Assembly (NCBI GenBank): GCA_002361955.1
Contig: DESK01000044.1
Span: 27,787 to 91,786 of the forward strand
Source: Lachnospiraceae bacterium UBA3316
GTDB taxonomy: Bacteria; Bacillota; Clostridia; Lachnospirales; Lachnospiraceae
Direction: 5' to 3'
DNA: 64,000 nucleotides
Made by a program: the position numbers and the translations under genes. The notes beneath the pieces are model-generated. The model saw only the letters and a list, made by a program, of their open reading frames with translations, had not been told where the DNA came from and ran no database searches. Below, piece after piece: positions 1-8,093 of the stretch (positions within the stretch are counted from its first letter, which is position 1; each line of letters begins with the position of its first letter).

Positions 1-185
1 TCGTATTTTGTAGTCTTTGTATTCGCGGCCAGGCATTCATGGCCTTCAATTTCCCCGATCACTGTCAGCAGATGGATCTTATGCTCCAGCGCAGCCTGCC
101 CGAAATCCCTGATGGATTCCCCGTCTTTTCCAAGCCCCGGCTCCTCCGCGGTCTTCTCCTGATTGATTTTCTCCTGTTCAACCAT
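1..185 (-). CDS. TepA/ClpP-like serine protease, N-terminal part only
   Basis: This partial gene starts at 185 on the minus strand and runs off the left edge after 61 codons. The start follows an AAGAAAGGAAAC-type ribosome site. The translation has a charged, Lys/Glu-rich N-terminus (residues 1-30) and then a stretch ending in LLTVIGEIEGHE and TKTTKY. That stretch matches my memory of the N-terminus of Firmicutes TepA-like (YmfB) ClpP-fold proteases, where it precedes the catalytic crotonase-like fold. The catalytic Ser and His lie outside the window, so activity cannot be judged. It is transcribed away from the Crp/Fnr gene at 366, leaving a shared 180 bp upstream region. I am fairly confident of the family, less so of any cellular role. 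Confidence 0.72.
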   Translation of the reverse strand, partial: MVEQEKINQEKTAEEPGLGKDGESIRDFGQAALEHKIHLLTVIGEIEGHECLAANTKTTKY

Positions 186-365
186 CTTCCGTTTCCTTTC
201 TTCCCTTTCCGGGTATTTAAGTTACATTCTTCACCGGATAGTATGCCCCAAAAACGGATTACTACCCATAACTTAAAGCCCTTCTTGACGAGGACAGCCT
301 CTGCCAGTATAATTACAATCAGTTTTTGCACCTGTAAAATCCGTTTTATGAAAAGAAGGAAACTC

Positions 366-1019
366 ATGGACTTTCAAACTTATTTTCCCATATGGAAACA
401 ATTAACCCCCCTTCAGCAAAACAGGATCCTGGGCAGCCTGGCTTCCAAAAAAGTCGCCAAGGGCACTGTGCTCCACAACGGAAGCGCGGACTGCACGGGG
501 CTGCTTCTGGTCAGGTCCGGCCAGCTCCGCGCGTACATCCTCTCGGACAAGGGCCGGGAGATCACCATTTACCGGCTATTTGACAGGGACATCTGCCTGT
601 TCTCCGCCTCCTGCATGATGCGGTCTATCCAGTTTGACGTCGTCATTGAAGCGGAGAAGGATACCGACCTCTGGATCATTCCCCCGGAAGTCTATAAAAG
701 CATTATGAAGGAATCCGCTCCTTTGGCCAACTACACCAACGAGCTGATGGCCGCCCGCTTCTCCGACGTGATGTGGCTGATCGAGCAGGTTATGTGGCAG
801 AGCCTTGACAAACGGGTAGCAGGTTTTCTGCTGGAGGAAGCCGCCATCGAGGACGCCCACACCCTCAGGATCACCCATGAAGCCATTGCGAACCATCTGG
901 GATCCCACCGGGAGGTCATTACCCGGATGCTCCGCTATTTTCAGAACGAAGGGATGGTAAAGCTGTCCCGCGGCGCGATAGAGATCACCGACGCCAAACG
1001 GCTGCGGGAACTTTTATAA
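366..1019 (+). CDS. Crp/Fnr family transcriptional regulator
   Basis: 217-residue regulator. The ATG at 366 has AGAAGGA six bases before it, whereas the open frame further upstream has no such site. Residues about 20-110 form a cyclic-nucleotide-binding-type beta barrel, and residues about 145-215 a Crp-type winged helix (EAIANHLGSHREVITRML is the recognition region). It lacks the N-terminal Cys cluster of FNR. It has Cys43 and a C-x5-C pair (Cys77, Cys83, motif CLFSASC), which could sense redox state or metal; that is inference. It converges on trxA, whose promoter carries a palindrome of the kind these regulators bind (1637-1649), so trxA is a plausible target. The ligand is unknown. Confidence 0.9.
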   Translation: MDFQTYFPIWKQLTPLQQNRILGSLASKKVAKGTVLHNGSADCTGLLLVRSGQLRAYILSDKGREITIYRLFDRDICLFSASCMMRSIQFDVVIEAEKDTDLWIIPPEVYKSIMKESAPLANYTNELMAARFSDVMWLIEQVMWQSLDKRVAGFLLEEAAIEDAHTLRITHEAIANHLGSHREVITRMLRYFQNEGMVKLSRGAIEITDAKRLRELL

Positions 1020-1033
1020 GACAAAAACCACGC

Positions 1034-1083
1034 TGTTACTGCTCACTTCGTTCACAGTAACATTCACAAATCCATCTAAAATT
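1034..1083 (+). repeat. Dispersed intergenic repeat, copy 1
   Basis: About 50 bases containing an internal inverted repeat (GTTACTG ... CAGTAAC) and ending CACAAATCCATCTAAA. By hand alignment it matches 51685-51733 at 37 of the first 46 positions and 41505-41544 at about 28 of 40. All three copies are intergenic and in the same orientation. Confidence 0.6.
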
Positions 1084-1137
1084 CTCTCCGCTCCGCTCCG
1101 CGAATGGGATTTGCTCACACCTGAATCACTTTCTTAC

Positions 1138-1162
1138 GGTCTGTGCAGTAAATGCACAGACC
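1138..1162. repeat. Perfect 10-bp hairpin
   Basis: GGTCTGTGCA, a five-base loop (GTAAA), then TGCACAGACC. It lies between the convergent crp/fnr and trxA genes, just before the shared terminator. It has no T-run, so it is not itself a terminator. Its role is unknown. Confidence 0.6.
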
Positions 1163-1174
1163 TACATGAACAGT

Positions 1175-1214
1175 AAAACCACGCTCTCCTATAGCAGGAA
1201 AAGCGTGGTTTTTT
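1175..1214. terminator. Bidirectional terminator between crp/fnr gene and trxA
   Basis: AAAACCACGCT pairs with AGCGTGGTTTT across a short loop, with T-runs on both strands. It fits as the shared terminator of the two converging genes. Confidence 0.85.
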
Positions 1215-1243
1215 CATTGCTTCTCATCTGGCAGCGAGATTTC

Positions 1244-1561
1244 TCACTGCGCCCCGGAAATCATATCCAGTATTTCACTCTTGGACTTCGCGCCCACGGC
1301 CTGACGAAGGGTTTTTCCGTCCTTCATCACCACCAGCGTGGGAATGCTCATGACGCCGAACCTGCCCGCCAGCTCCGGCTGCTCGTCTACATTTACTTTT
1401 CCGACCTTGATGTCGGAACGCTCCTCCGCGATCTCTTCCACGATGGGAACTACCATGCGGCAGGGTCCGCACCAGGGCGCCCAGAAATCCAAAAGAACGG
1501 GTTTGTCTGAATCCATCACTTCCGTCTGAAAGTTACTTTCCTTAATATCTATAGCAGTCAT
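1244..1561 (-). CDS. trxA: Thioredoxin
   Basis: 105-residue thioredoxin, the usual length. The redox motif WCGPC is at residues 30-34 with catalytic Cys31 and Cys34. The cis-Pro loop (MSIPTLVV) and the terminal helix are present. It reduces cytoplasmic protein disulfides using electrons from thioredoxin reductase, which is not in this window. The start at 1561 is set by GGAGG about seven bases upstream; a longer frame starting at 1591 lacks this support. It stands alone with its own promoter and a Crp/Fnr-type palindrome upstream, and faces the Crp/Fnr gene. Confidence 0.96.
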   Translation of the reverse strand: MTAIDIKESNFQTEVMDSDKPVLLDFWAPWCGPCRMVVPIVEEIAEERSDIKVGKVNVDEQPELAGRFGVMSIPTLVVMKDGKTLRQAVGAKSKSEILDMISGAQ

Positions 1562-1608
1562 TTTCGAATCCTCCTTTATTTTCCTTTGCAATGTTCCTTT
1601 GCACTCTT

Positions 1609-1649
1609 ATCTTACCCCGAATTTTGAAATTCTTCCGTGACAATGTCAC
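1609..1649 (-). promoter_or_regulatory. trxA promoter with Crp/Fnr-type palindrome near -41
   Basis: The palindrome GTGACA-A-TGTCAC lies at 1637-1649. A -10-like TAAGAT (1614 to 1609, minus strand) follows, and no good -35 box stands 17 bases before it. With transcription starting near 1602, the palindrome centre would be at about -41. That is the position used by class II Crp/Fnr activators, which replace a -35 box. The site and spacing are seen directly; activation by the neighbouring regulator is inferred. Confidence 0.55.
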
Positions 1650-1672
1650 TTTTAAGCTGCCGTCTTACCCAT

Positions 1673-1765
1673 TTATTCTGACTCAAAATATTTCTCAGCA
1701 AGTTCCAACAATCGTACCGCTGTTTCAATCTGCTGTGCCGTTACTTCTTTTGGAGCAATATTCTT
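1673..1765 (-). pseudogene. Possible gene remnant (C-terminal fragment)
   Basis: The 1562-1915 gap holds a 30-codon minus-strand stretch ending in a normal-looking protein tail (TAQQIETAVRLLELAEKYF, then stop), with an in-frame TAG just upstream of it. It looks like the leftover C-terminus of a decayed gene. The parent family is not recognised and the call is weak. Confidence 0.2.
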
Positions 1766-1863
1766 CTACCTCTAGTATACGTCCAATCCCCTTTTTTTAC
1801 AATGACAGGATTTATAACAGTTCAGGCATCTAAGCTGTTACCAGGATTTTCGGATAACAAAAG

Positions 1864-1905
1864 ATAAAAAACAGCACAACCCTTATTCAGAGCTATGCTG
1901 CCTTT
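1864..1905 (-). terminator. Terminator after the CFI-box gene
   Basis: On the minus strand CAGCATAG pairs (with G-U pairs) with TTGTGCTG, followed by TTTTTT. It lies immediately downstream of the stop at 1916. Confidence 0.6.
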
Positions 1906-1915
1906 TCTCTTTTGC

Positions 1916-2677
1916 TTATGCGTATTTTTTCTGCAAATCCCGCACCATACGGATATAGAGGTCTTTGCATTCCTCATTTTTTCCTTCTTCGATCATCCGC
2001 ATGCACGGTTTCAAGTAAGTCTCCCAGATACCAGCGTAGATCTCCTTGCGTTCTGGTTTTTTGCCGATATGCTTGACGATAGTGGGGGCCAGGTTGTAAT
2101 ACTCCTGGATCAGTTCCTCGCCGTTTGGCTGCTCCATCAGGTAGGTGTCCCTGTATCTCCGGAACATCTCCAGCTCGTAGCAGTCATCCGGCTTCCCGAA
2201 GGTCTCGCAGACGGCCGTGGTGATATAGCAGGATTTTCTCTTGAACCCTTTCATGATCCCGGCATAATCAGAAATATTCACATTCGTTTTGGGGAAGTTC
2301 TTCTTCCATGCCCTGTGGATCCCTTCCGCCAGGGGCCTGGAGGACTCTCCACCGTATTTCAAAATAGCCGGAAACACATAGGCTGCCAGGGCGAAATTCA
2401 AATCCAGCAGGCGGGACTGCCGGTCACTGCGTTTCCGGATCCCATTGACGTCCGCCGCGGCGGCGTCTCCCAAAGCATTTGCCATATTTTCTATGTATTT
2501 GGCCTTATCGATCACGGAATTGTAGCCCTGTTCCAGGGCCGTGTATACTGCCAGATGGCTCTCATAATACTTCTGAAATGCTTTTTCGTACATATCTTGG
2601 GTAAAGTTTGCCATGGGCTCCTCCACGTCCAGCAGAAGTCCCGGCATTCCCTGAATAGCTTCTGTATAGTAACTCAT
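1916..2677 (-). CDS. CFI-box-CTERM-like protein of unknown function
   Basis: 253-residue cytoplasmic protein with no signal peptide or membrane segment. Residues about 145-180 carry the CFI-box signature seen in diverse bacterial proteins: CYITTAVC, then Gly-Lys, a Cys-containing CYELEMFR and RDTYL. Two Cys flank the ITTA core, plus a third downstream. In other proteins this box often sits at the C-terminus of surface or spore proteins; its function is not settled. ATGs at 2683 and 2677 are both in frame. I prefer 2677 because it gives about nine bases from AGGAG, against three for the other. The gene is 29 bp downstream of yebC and is probably co-transcribed with it. I do not recognise a specific role. 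Confidence 0.75.
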   Translation of the reverse strand: MSYYTEAIQGMPGLLLDVEEPMANFTQDMYEKAFQKYYESHLAVYTALEQGYNSVIDKAKYIENMANALGDAAAADVNGIRKRSDRQSRLLDLNFALAAYVFPAILKYGGESSRPLAEGIHRAWKKNFPKTNVNISDYAGIMKGFKRKSCYITTAVCETFGKPDDCYELEMFRRYRDTYLMEQPNGEELIQEYYNLAPTIVKHIGKKPERKEIYAGIWETYLKPCMRMIEEGKNEECKDLYIRMVRDLQKKYA

Positions 2678-2706
2678 CCGCATCCTCTCCTTTTGGCGGC
2701 ATCCTC

Positions 2707-3435
2707 TTACTCGTCCCAGTTATGGTAAACAGCCTGCACATCGTCATCCTCATCCAGCAGATCCAATGTGCGCTGCAGGTTTTTCACGGAAGTTTCATCA
2801 CTTAAGGCCACGTAGTTCTGGGGAATCATCGTAACCTCTGCCTCAGCCATAGCGACGCCTTCCTTCTCCAGAGCTTCCCGCACCGCAGAAAAATCGTCGG
2901 GATCTGTGATGATCTCAAAGCTGTCCTCTTCCTCGGAGAAATCCTCTGCTCCAGCGTCCAAAGCCAGCATCATCAGATCGTCCGCTTCCATCTCACACTC
3001 TTCCTTGTCTACGATGATCTGTCCCTTCTTGTCGAACATATAGGACACGCAGCCCTGGGTGCCGATGCTGCCGCTTCCCTTTGTGAAGGCGCTCCTGACA
3101 TTTGCCGCTGTACGGTTCTTGTTGTCCGTCAGGGCGTCCACGATGATCGCAATTCCGCCGGGGCCGTATCCTTCATAGGAAACATACTCATAATTTACGG
3201 AATTGGCGTCGCCTGCCGCCTTCTTGATCCCACGGTCGATCGTGTCGTTGGGCATGTTGTTGGCCTTCGCCTTAGCGATCACGTCACGGAGCCTGCTGTT
3301 ATTGGCCGGGTCAGCCCCGCCTTCTTTTACAGCTACCGCGATCTCACGTCCGATGATCGTAAAGATTTTGCCCTTGGCTGCATCATTTTTCTCCTTTTTG
3401 TGCTTAATGTTCGCAAATTTTGAATGTCCTGACAT
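2707..3435 (-). CDS. yebC: YebC/PmpR family DNA-binding or translation-associated protein
   Basis: 242-residue full-length YebC protein beginning MSGHSKFANIKHKKEK, the family signature. Three domains are present: a basic N-terminal helical domain, the central NNTIDRGI-type region, and the acidic C-terminal part ending in QAVYHNWDE. The family was long annotated as transcriptional regulators; more recent work links it to relief of ribosome stalling, so both readings are possible. The start has AAGGAG upstream. It begins 5 bp after the stop of the CNNM/CorC gene, so the two are very likely co-transcribed. Confidence 0.95.
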   Translation of the reverse strand: MSGHSKFANIKHKKEKNDAAKGKIFTIIGREIAVAVKEGGADPANNSRLRDVIAKAKANNMPNDTIDRGIKKAAGDANSVNYEYVSYEGYGPGGIAIIVDALTDNKNRTAANVRSAFTKGSGSIGTQGCVSYMFDKKGQIIVDKEECEMEADDLMMLALDAGAEDFSEEEDSFEIITDPDDFSAVREALEKEGVAMAEAEVTMIPQNYVALSDETSVKNLQRTLDLLDEDDDVQAVYHNWDE

Positions 3436-3440
3436 TTCTC

Positions 3441-4763
3441 TTACTCCTTTTCTATATTGTACTGCTCCGTCATTTCTTCCGGAAGTTTTGCTATCCTGAC
3501 TTTTTGAATCTTCTTGTGGGCTACGCTCAGGATCTGGAAGGAATACCCCAGATCACGGATGACAGAATTTTCGTCCTCCGAAGGGATCTTATCCAGCTTC
3601 GAGACAAGGTAACCGTTCAGGGTACCGATATCCTCCTCCAGATTAAACTCAATGGACAATCTGTCCTCCAGCTCCTCCAGAGGCGTCATACCGTCTACCA
3701 GAAAACTGCCGTCGGGCTGCTCCTCGATATGTACCTCATCCTCGTCATACTCATCCTGGATGTTTCCCACGATTTCCTCCAGAATGTCCTCCAAAGCCAC
3801 GAGCCCTGCCGTCTGCCCGTACTCGTCCGCCACCATGACCATCTGCAGCTTTTTCGACTGCATGCTTTTAAACAGGAGATTGATCTTTCTCGTTTCCGGT
3901 ATAAAGACGGCAGGCCGTATCAATCCCGGAATGTCCTTGATCAGCCATTCCTCATACTTGCCTTCCGTATGGCAGCGCATGGCGTCCTTCAGATGAATGA
4001 TGCCTGTGATATTGTCGATGTTTTCCTCATATACAGGAAATCTGGAATTTGTGGCGTTCAGCATAAATCCCAGGGCGGTATGCAGGTTCTGCCGTCCGTC
4101 CACCCCCACAATATTGATCCGGTGGGTCATGATGTCCTGGGCTTCCTTATCACCGAACTCAAAGATGTTGTTGATCATCTCTGCTTCGTTGGCCTCCAGA
4201 ACTCCCTGCTCATGGCCCTCATTTACCATGGAAATAATCTCTTCCTCCGTCACGTCCTCCTGCTGCTGCTTCGTATTGATGCCGAAGGGAAGAGCCAAAA
4301 GATAGGCGCACTCCCTGACGAGCCCGGTAAAAGGAAGAAAAATCAACAGAAGCCCGCGGACCATACCGGCTAAGGGGAAGAGGGTTTCTTTTCCCTTGTA
4401 GATTCCCGCAGCTCTTGGAAGCTGAATCCCCAGGATCACAAAGAGAAACAGCGCCGCGATAAAGATCCCTGCCATGGCGGCCGGGGCAAACCTTCCTTCC
4501 CAGCGGACTGCCGCGCCATGTAGGAAAAAATACCCCAGGATCGTCCCAAACAGCACCGATATGATATGAAGCGTATCTGTCAGGGCGTCCTGATGTTCCT
4601 TCAGGCCAAGAAGCCATTCGGTCCGCTTCCCGCCTTTGTCCCTGATATCGCCTTCCCCCACTGTATCCAGGGCGGAGACAAAGGCCGTAAGCACCGCTTC
4701 TATAATGATAAATACTGCCAATATTATGTGGCTGATCAATAGTTGACTCCCACCGTCATCCAT
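3441..4763 (-). CDS. CNNM/CorC (hemolysin TlyC) family membrane protein
   Basis: 440 residues in the classical order. A CNNM/DUF21 membrane domain with about four segments (residues 5-190) is followed by a CBS pair (about 205-340) with ITGIIHLKD and TAGLVALEDILEEIVG motifs, and a C-terminal CorC_HlyC domain (about 350-435). Family members transport or regulate magnesium and divalent cations; the older hemolysin label is historical. The start is preceded by GGAG nine bases upstream. A good promoter (4831-4859) lies just upstream and should drive this gene with yebC and the CFI-box gene. Confidence 0.92.
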   Translation of the reverse strand: MDDGGSQLLISHIILAVFIIIEAVLTAFVSALDTVGEGDIRDKGGKRTEWLLGLKEHQDALTDTLHIISVLFGTILGYFFLHGAAVRWEGRFAPAAMAGIFIAALFLFVILGIQLPRAAGIYKGKETLFPLAGMVRGLLLIFLPFTGLVRECAYLLALPFGINTKQQQEDVTEEEIISMVNEGHEQGVLEANEAEMINNIFEFGDKEAQDIMTHRINIVGVDGRQNLHTALGFMLNATNSRFPVYEENIDNITGIIHLKDAMRCHTEGKYEEWLIKDIPGLIRPAVFIPETRKINLLFKSMQSKKLQMVMVADEYGQTAGLVALEDILEEIVGNIQDEYDEDEVHIEEQPDGSFLVDGMTPLEELEDRLSIEFNLEEDIGTLNGYLVSKLDKIPSEDENSVIRDLGYSFQILSVAHKKIQKVRIAKLPEEMTEQYNIEKE

Positions 4764-4830
4764 TTGTAAATAACTCCTTTTATCCTTCTTTTACAATCCG
4801 GCCTCCGGCCGAACTGTAACACCTTAAGAG

Positions 4831-4859
4831 AATATATCATTTTCCCTTTCATTAGTCAA
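4831..4859 (-). promoter_or_regulatory. Promoter of the CNNM/CorC-yebC unit
   Basis: TTGACT, 17 bases, TATATT on the minus strand: a near-consensus housekeeping sigma promoter 68 bases before the start codon at 4763. Confidence 0.75.
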
Positions 4860-4909
4860 GAAAGTGTTTAAAACTGCCGCTCTATGTAAAACGACGTGAT
4901 CAGTAACCC

Positions 4910-5281
4910 TCATCCATGCATCCGCAGGGGCATCTGGCCGCTCATATCCAGACTGACAGCCAGCGCCCGATCCACCTGGGAGAGAATCGCCCCATCCAGA
5001 TGGCAGACACGGTCTTTTAGCCTGCGCTTATCGATCGTGCGGAGCTGCTCAAGCAGAATCACCGAATCCTTAATAATATCGTATTTGGCCGCCTCGATCT
5101 CCACATGGGTGGGAAGCTTCGCTTTATTCATCTTTGACGTTATCGCCGCGCAGATCACAGTGGGGCTGTGACGGTTTCCGATATCATTCTGAATGATCAG
5201 CACAGGCCGCACGCCTCCCTGCTCCGATCCCACCACTGGGCGCAGATCCGCATAAAAAATATCCCCTCTTTTAATAATCAC
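4910..5281 (-). CDS. EndoA/MazF-type endoribonuclease toxin, no antitoxin beside it
   Basis: 123-residue PemK/MazF-family protein closely resembling Bacillus EndoA (MazF-bs), which cleaves mRNA at a short U-rich sequence. With the GTG start at 5281 it begins MIIKRGDIFYADL. Arg25 (GGVRP) and Thr48 (AAITS), the catalytic pair of EndoA, then fall at their usual positions. An in-frame GTG at 5290 would add three residues but leaves only one base to the GGAG, so 5281 is preferred. In Bacillus the antitoxin gene sits between alr and endoA; here only 95 bp separate alr and this gene, too little for one. The toxin may be controlled by an antitoxin elsewhere. Confidence 0.93.
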   Translation of the reverse strand: MIIKRGDIFYADLRPVVGSEQGGVRPVLIIQNDIGNRHSPTVICAAITSKMNKAKLPTHVEIEAAKYDIIKDSVILLEQLRTIDKRRLKDRVCHLDGAILSQVDRALAVSLDMSGQMPLRMHG

Positions 5282-5376
5282 AAAATTCACACTCCGATTC
5301 TATGGTATTCATCTCCTCTAGCAGTATCCCCAACTTTTCCTCGTCTATGCATTTTTGTGATTTCTTATGTACGAGA

Positions 5377-6513
5377 TTACGGCTCGTTTATGTAAACCCT
5401 GGGCACACGTTTGCCGATGTCGCAGACAAATTCATAGGGAAATCTCCCGGACAGTTCTCCCAGCTCATCCACCGTAAGGACGCTGCCCTCCGATTCTCCC
5501 AGCAGAACCACCTCGTCAAGCTCCCGCGCCTCCGGGATATCTGTCACATCCACCATAAACTGATCCATGCACACCCGGCCCAAAATCGGCGCCCGCTTTC
5601 CGCGGATCAACACACAGCCCTTATTGGAAAGGCTTCTGGGATAACCGTCCCCGTAGCCCACAGGAATCGTGGCGATCCGTCTTTTGCCCTCCGTCACATA
5701 CGTTCCGCCGTAGCTCACCGGAGTCCCCGCCTCCACATCCTTGATAAACACGACATGGCTCTTCAGGGACATGGCCGCCCGCAGGCGGATGCCCTCTCTG
5801 TCCATTTCATCCGAGGGATAGATCCCATAGCCCGTGATTCCGGGGCGCACCAGGCCTTTGTGGGCCTCCGGAAGCTCCAGGATCGCCGCGCTGTTTGAGC
5901 AATGGCGCAGGGGTATGGAAATCCCCGCTTTCTCAAGCCTCCCATAAAAATCTATGTACCGCCTAAGCTGTGCCCTGGCATGGGACTTATCCAGCTCATC
6001 CGCCCTGGCAAAATGGGTAAAGAGCCCCTCGATCTCAATGCCCGGCAGGTCTTTGATCCGCCGGATGGTCTCCACGCTCTCCGGGGTATCGGAAAATCCG
6101 ATTCTCGACATTCCCGTATCCACGGCCAAATGGATGTAACACATCTCTCCCGCCGCCTGGGCCGCCTTTGCCATCTGCTCTGCCATATCATATTTGAACA
6201 CTACAGGGCGCACCTTCTCTTTTACCAGCCGTCCGTAGTCCTCCTCGAACGTATAGCCCAGGATCAATACAGGCTTTGTGATCCCCTGCTCCCGGAGCTC
6301 ATAGGCCTCCTCCGCCGTGGCCACGGCAAAGCCCCAGATTTCCTCCAGTGGCTCCAGCATCCTGGCAATGGGAACCGCCCCATGGCCGTAGCCATCTGTC
6401 TTTACCACCGCGATCATCTTTACCCCCGGTGCCAGCTTTTCCTTCATGGCTCGGTAATTGTCCGCGATGGCAGACAAATCGATCTCTGCCCAAACCCTAC
6501 TGTGCTTCCTCAT
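5377..6513 (-). CDS. alr: Alanine racemase
   Basis: 378-residue PLP enzyme converting L- to D-alanine for peptidoglycan. The PLP-lysine motif is near residue 38 (MIAVVKTDGYGHG; the usual Ala after Lys is Thr). The C-terminal catalytic Tyr region (GYGDGYPRSL) and GRVCMDQFMVD are present. Its start overlaps the end of nnrDE by 17 bp, indicating translational coupling. Order rex, nnrDE, alr, mazF matches the arrangement common in Firmicutes around alr, though acpS is missing here. Confidence 0.97.
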   Translation of the reverse strand: MRKHSRVWAEIDLSAIADNYRAMKEKLAPGVKMIAVVKTDGYGHGAVPIARMLEPLEEIWGFAVATAEEAYELREQGITKPVLILGYTFEEDYGRLVKEKVRPVVFKYDMAEQMAKAAQAAGEMCYIHLAVDTGMSRIGFSDTPESVETIRRIKDLPGIEIEGLFTHFARADELDKSHARAQLRRYIDFYGRLEKAGISIPLRHCSNSAAILELPEAHKGLVRPGITGYGIYPSDEMDREGIRLRAAMSLKSHVVFIKDVEAGTPVSYGGTYVTEGKRRIATIPVGYGDGYPRSLSNKGCVLIRGKRAPILGRVCMDQFMVDVTDIPEARELDEVVLLGESEGSVLTVDELGELSGRFPYEFVCDIGKRVPRVYINEP

Positions 6514-8005
6514 CTTCCATTCCTTCTTCCCTCAGTATTTTCGGCATATTTTTCAGGATGTCCCCGGCCAGCATCCCCCGGCGTCCCAAATCCCTCCCGG
6601 CTGCTTCCCCGGCTTTTCCGTGAAGCCACACGCCGAGGCAGGCCGCCTGGAACGGCTCCATGCCCTGGGCCAAAAGGCCTGTCAATATCCCTGTCAGCAC
6701 ATCCCCGGAACCGCCGGTGGCCATCCCGTCAGTGCCCGTCCTGTTCACGCAGAGCCTGTTTCCATCGGAAATCACCGTTCTGGTATCTTTTAAGACGCAG
6801 ATCACCCTGTATTCCTCCGCGAAGCTTTTGCATACCCGGGGAAGCTTCTTTGCGATCTCCTCCCTGGAAAGCCCGGTCAGCCTGGCCATCTCACCCACAT
6901 GGGGCGTTACGATGACCGGAACGGAAAGCTCCCGCAAGATCTCCGCCCTTCCCGCCAGCAGGTTCAGCGCGTCCGCATCGAGCACCAGCGGGCAGCGGGC
7001 ATATTTCAGCAGGCTCTCCAGGATTTCCCCCTTTTCCGGGAGGATCCCAAACCCCGGTCCTATGCCTGCGGCCGTAGGCCAGGCCATCAGCTCCCTGATC
7101 TCTTCCTCCGCCGGGGTCTCCTCATAGGTGGCCAGCAGCGCCTCCGGAAGCTTTGCCTGCACCACCACCCGGTTGCACTCCTCCGTACAGAGCTTCACAA
7201 GGCCCGCCCCCGTCCGGTAGGCCGCCTCCCCGCAGAGACAGGCGGCGCCGCACATATTTTTCTGTCCTGCAGCCAGCAGTGCCTTGCCATAGGTTCCCTT
7301 GTTGGAATAGGCCATTCTCTTTGGGAGCAGGCTCCTGTCTGAGGCCTCCATATGGCAGGCTGCGGGAAGGCGTCCCATAAAGCTCTTCTCTGTGATGCCG
7401 ATATCCCCAACCACAAGCTCCCCGCAATAAGCGGCTCCCGGATACAGCACCTGCCCAAGCTTTGCAAAGGCAAAGGTCACCGTCCGCTTCGCCCGCACAG
7501 CCGTCCCCATCACCTGCCCGGTATCTGCCGAGATACCGGAAGGGATATCTACAGCCAGCACCTCTCCCGGCGCATCATTGATCTCACCGATCAGCTCCCG
7601 GTATCTCCCTGTGACCTCCCGGGACAACCCCACGCCAAAGATCGCGTCTACAATACAAGTATATTCCAGGATGAGCTGATTTGTTCCAATATTTAACCCA
7701 TATTTTTCGCAGATATTCTTCTGGATCCGCGCTTCTTCGCTCAAAGATTCCTCTTTTCCCGCAAATAATACGGCAACCTCCACGCCCCGCTCCCACAGGA
7801 TACGGGCGATAGCAAACCCATCCCCTCCATTGTTCCCGGAGCCGCAGACGGCCAGCACCCGATCCAGGCAGAAGCTGCCGTCCATCAGGCTGTCCGCCGC
7901 TGCCAGGGCCGCCCGCTCCATCAGCACCAGGGAGGGGACGCCGAACGTGTCGATCGTCGCCCTGTCACAGGCCTTCATCTCCTCTGCCGTCACCAGATAT
8001 TTCAT
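6497..8005 (-). CDS. nnrDE: Bifunctional NAD(P)H-hydrate epimerase / ADP-dependent dehydratase
   Basis: 502-residue fusion that repairs hydrated NADH/NADPH. Residues 1-210 are the YjeF_N epimerase domain (GSGNNGGDGFAIA, VDIPSG). Residues about 225-500 are the carbohydrate-kinase-fold dehydratase with the GGSGDVLTG motif and catalytic Asp in its nucleotide site. The ATG at 8005 is chosen because GGAAGG precedes it and the protein then begins MKYLVTAEEMKACD, the family norm; a further upstream ATG at 8062 lacks support. The final codons overlap alr. Confidence 0.95.
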   Translation of the reverse strand: MKYLVTAEEMKACDRATIDTFGVPSLVLMERAALAAADSLMDGSFCLDRVLAVCGSGNNGGDGFAIARILWERGVEVAVLFAGKEESLSEEARIQKNICEKYGLNIGTNQLILEYTCIVDAIFGVGLSREVTGRYRELIGEINDAPGEVLAVDIPSGISADTGQVMGTAVRAKRTVTFAFAKLGQVLYPGAAYCGELVVGDIGITEKSFMGRLPAACHMEASDRSLLPKRMAYSNKGTYGKALLAAGQKNMCGAACLCGEAAYRTGAGLVKLCTEECNRVVVQAKLPEALLATYEETPAEEEIRELMAWPTAAGIGPGFGILPEKGEILESLLKYARCPLVLDADALNLLAGRAEILRELSVPVIVTPHVGEMARLTGLSREEIAKKLPRVCKSFAEEYRVICVLKDTRTVISDGNRLCVNRTGTDGMATGGSGDVLTGILTGLLAQGMEPFQAACLGVWLHGKAGEAAGRDLGRRGMLAGDILKNMPKILREEGMEDEEAQ

Positions 8006-8093
8006 ATCCCGCACCTTCCTTCCAGGCGTATCGCCGGATGCATTGCAAAAAGGGGCTGTCACTCCAGCCCCTCCTGTTATGTCCCTCTATGTA

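Noticed and set aside
1895..2728. Long plus-strand open frame opposite the CFI-box gene
   Set aside because: It mirrors the minus-strand gene, has no ribosome site, and the translation has no recognisable domain.
5902..6915. Long plus-strand frame across alr and nnrDE
   Set aside because: Opposite strand of two firm genes; rich in Pro, Arg and Ser as expected of a shadow frame.
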